Part shown: piece by piece, positions 22,622-22,893 of the stretch
How the letters are laid out: every line of letters begins with the position of its first letter
How positions within the stretch are numbered: the stretch's first letter is position 1
From: Lentimicrobiaceae bacterium
Lineage (GTDB): Bacteria > Bacteroidota > Bacteroidia > Bacteroidales > SKPS01
Assembly: GCA_007119395.1 (NCBI GenBank)
Contig: SKPS01000154.1
Coordinates: 1 to 22,893, forward strand
Reading direction: 5' to 3'
DNA length: 22,893 nt
The notes under the pieces: generated by a model
Seen by the model: the letters and a program-made list of their open reading frames with translations, nothing else
What the model was told of the DNA's origin: nothing
Database searches by the model: none
Program-made: the position numbers and the translations under genes

Positions 22622-22893
22622 ATGAAGACAAAGGAGATGATCAGTGATTACAAGATTGCGGATATCAATTTAGCCGACTGGGGTCGTAAAGAGATTGAGG
22701 TAGCAGAGAAGGAGATGCCGGGTTTGATGGCCATCAGGGATCGTTACAAAGAGAGCAAACCATTGCAGGGTGTTCGTGTGATGGGTTCATTGCACATGAC
22801 GATACAGACGGCTGTCTTGATAGAGACTTTGGTGGATCTGGGAGCCGACGTACGTTGGGCCAGTTGCAACATTTTTTCGACCCAGGATCATGC
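22622..22893 (+). CDS. ahcY: Adenosylhomocysteinase, 5' part only
   Basis: The gene is cut by the window end after 90 complete codons. The reading frame starts MKTKEMISDYKIADINLADWGRKEIEVAEKEMPGLMAIRDRY and continues with RVMGSLHMTIQTAVLIETL, LGADVRWASCNIFSTQDHA, the invariant N-terminal substrate region of SAH hydrolase. The enzyme splits S-adenosylhomocysteine into adenosine and homocysteine. The family usually has C-LHMT; here the residue before LHMT is S. It is on the same strand as, and close behind, the methyltransferase gene. Confidence 0.95.
   Translation, partial: MKTKEMISDYKIADINLADWGRKEIEVAEKEMPGLMAIRDRYKESKPLQGVRVMGSLHMTIQTAVLIETLVDLGADVRWASCNIFSTQDH

Overview
The window reads as chromosomal DNA of a Bacteroidota bacterium, most likely of the order Bacteroidales. 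The reasons are the many promoters of the Bacteroidetes type (TTTG, about 18-22 bases, then TAnnTTTG), the near absence of strong Shine-Dalgarno sites, and several gene sets typical of the phylum. These sets are a pantothenate kinase / outer membrane protein / TPR lipoprotein / LptC / CNNM-CBS / PpiD-like series, and a purN-divergent-acpP-fabF-rnc series. No rRNA, prophage, insertion sequence or CRISPR array is visible.

Bases 1-8500 are an accessory-looking mosaic of short, mostly unrelated units. They hold an orphan nucleotidyltransferase of the MntA type, a LytS/LytTR two-component pair on the minus strand, a mazE-mazF toxin-antitoxin pair, a long acidic protein gene broken by one in-frame TAA, an alpha/beta hydrolase, and an isolated rhamnulose-1-phosphate aldolase (rhaD-like). 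Two short tandem arrays sit between genes here: fourteen 10-11 bp units between the kinase and its regulator, and eleven 8-bp units just upstream of the hydrolase promoter.

Bases 8550-16620 start with tRNA-Phe (minus strand, with its own promoter and terminator). An envelope-biogenesis series on the plus strand follows: coaX, a beta-barrel outer membrane protein, a TPR lipoprotein, an LptC-like lipoprotein, a CNNM/CBS/CorC membrane protein (GldE-like) and a PpiD/SurA-type periplasmic peptidyl-prolyl isomerase. A good intrinsic terminator closes it. LptC supplies the lipopolysaccharide-transport link and the isomerase the porin-folding link, so the two uncharacterised members probably act in outer membrane assembly.

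Bases 16620-22893 carry a nitroreductase, a small membrane protein with a TonB-C-like domain, purN (minus strand), the fatty acid core acpP-fabF followed by rnc, then lgt, a zinc-knuckle methyltransferase and the 5' part of ahcY. The lgt product acylates prolipoproteins such as the TPR and LptC-like proteins encoded upstream.

Several start codons were moved from the longest reading frame because a promoter box lies downstream of, or on, the longest start. This applies to the sensor kinase, mazE, the hydrolase, rhaD and coaX. The most notable non-routine signals are the nonsense-interrupted gene at 4935-6422, the tandem array inside the two-component operon, and the TonB-C-like protein whose fold lies between an N-terminal signal and a C-terminal membrane helix. 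I see no clearly new multi-gene system.
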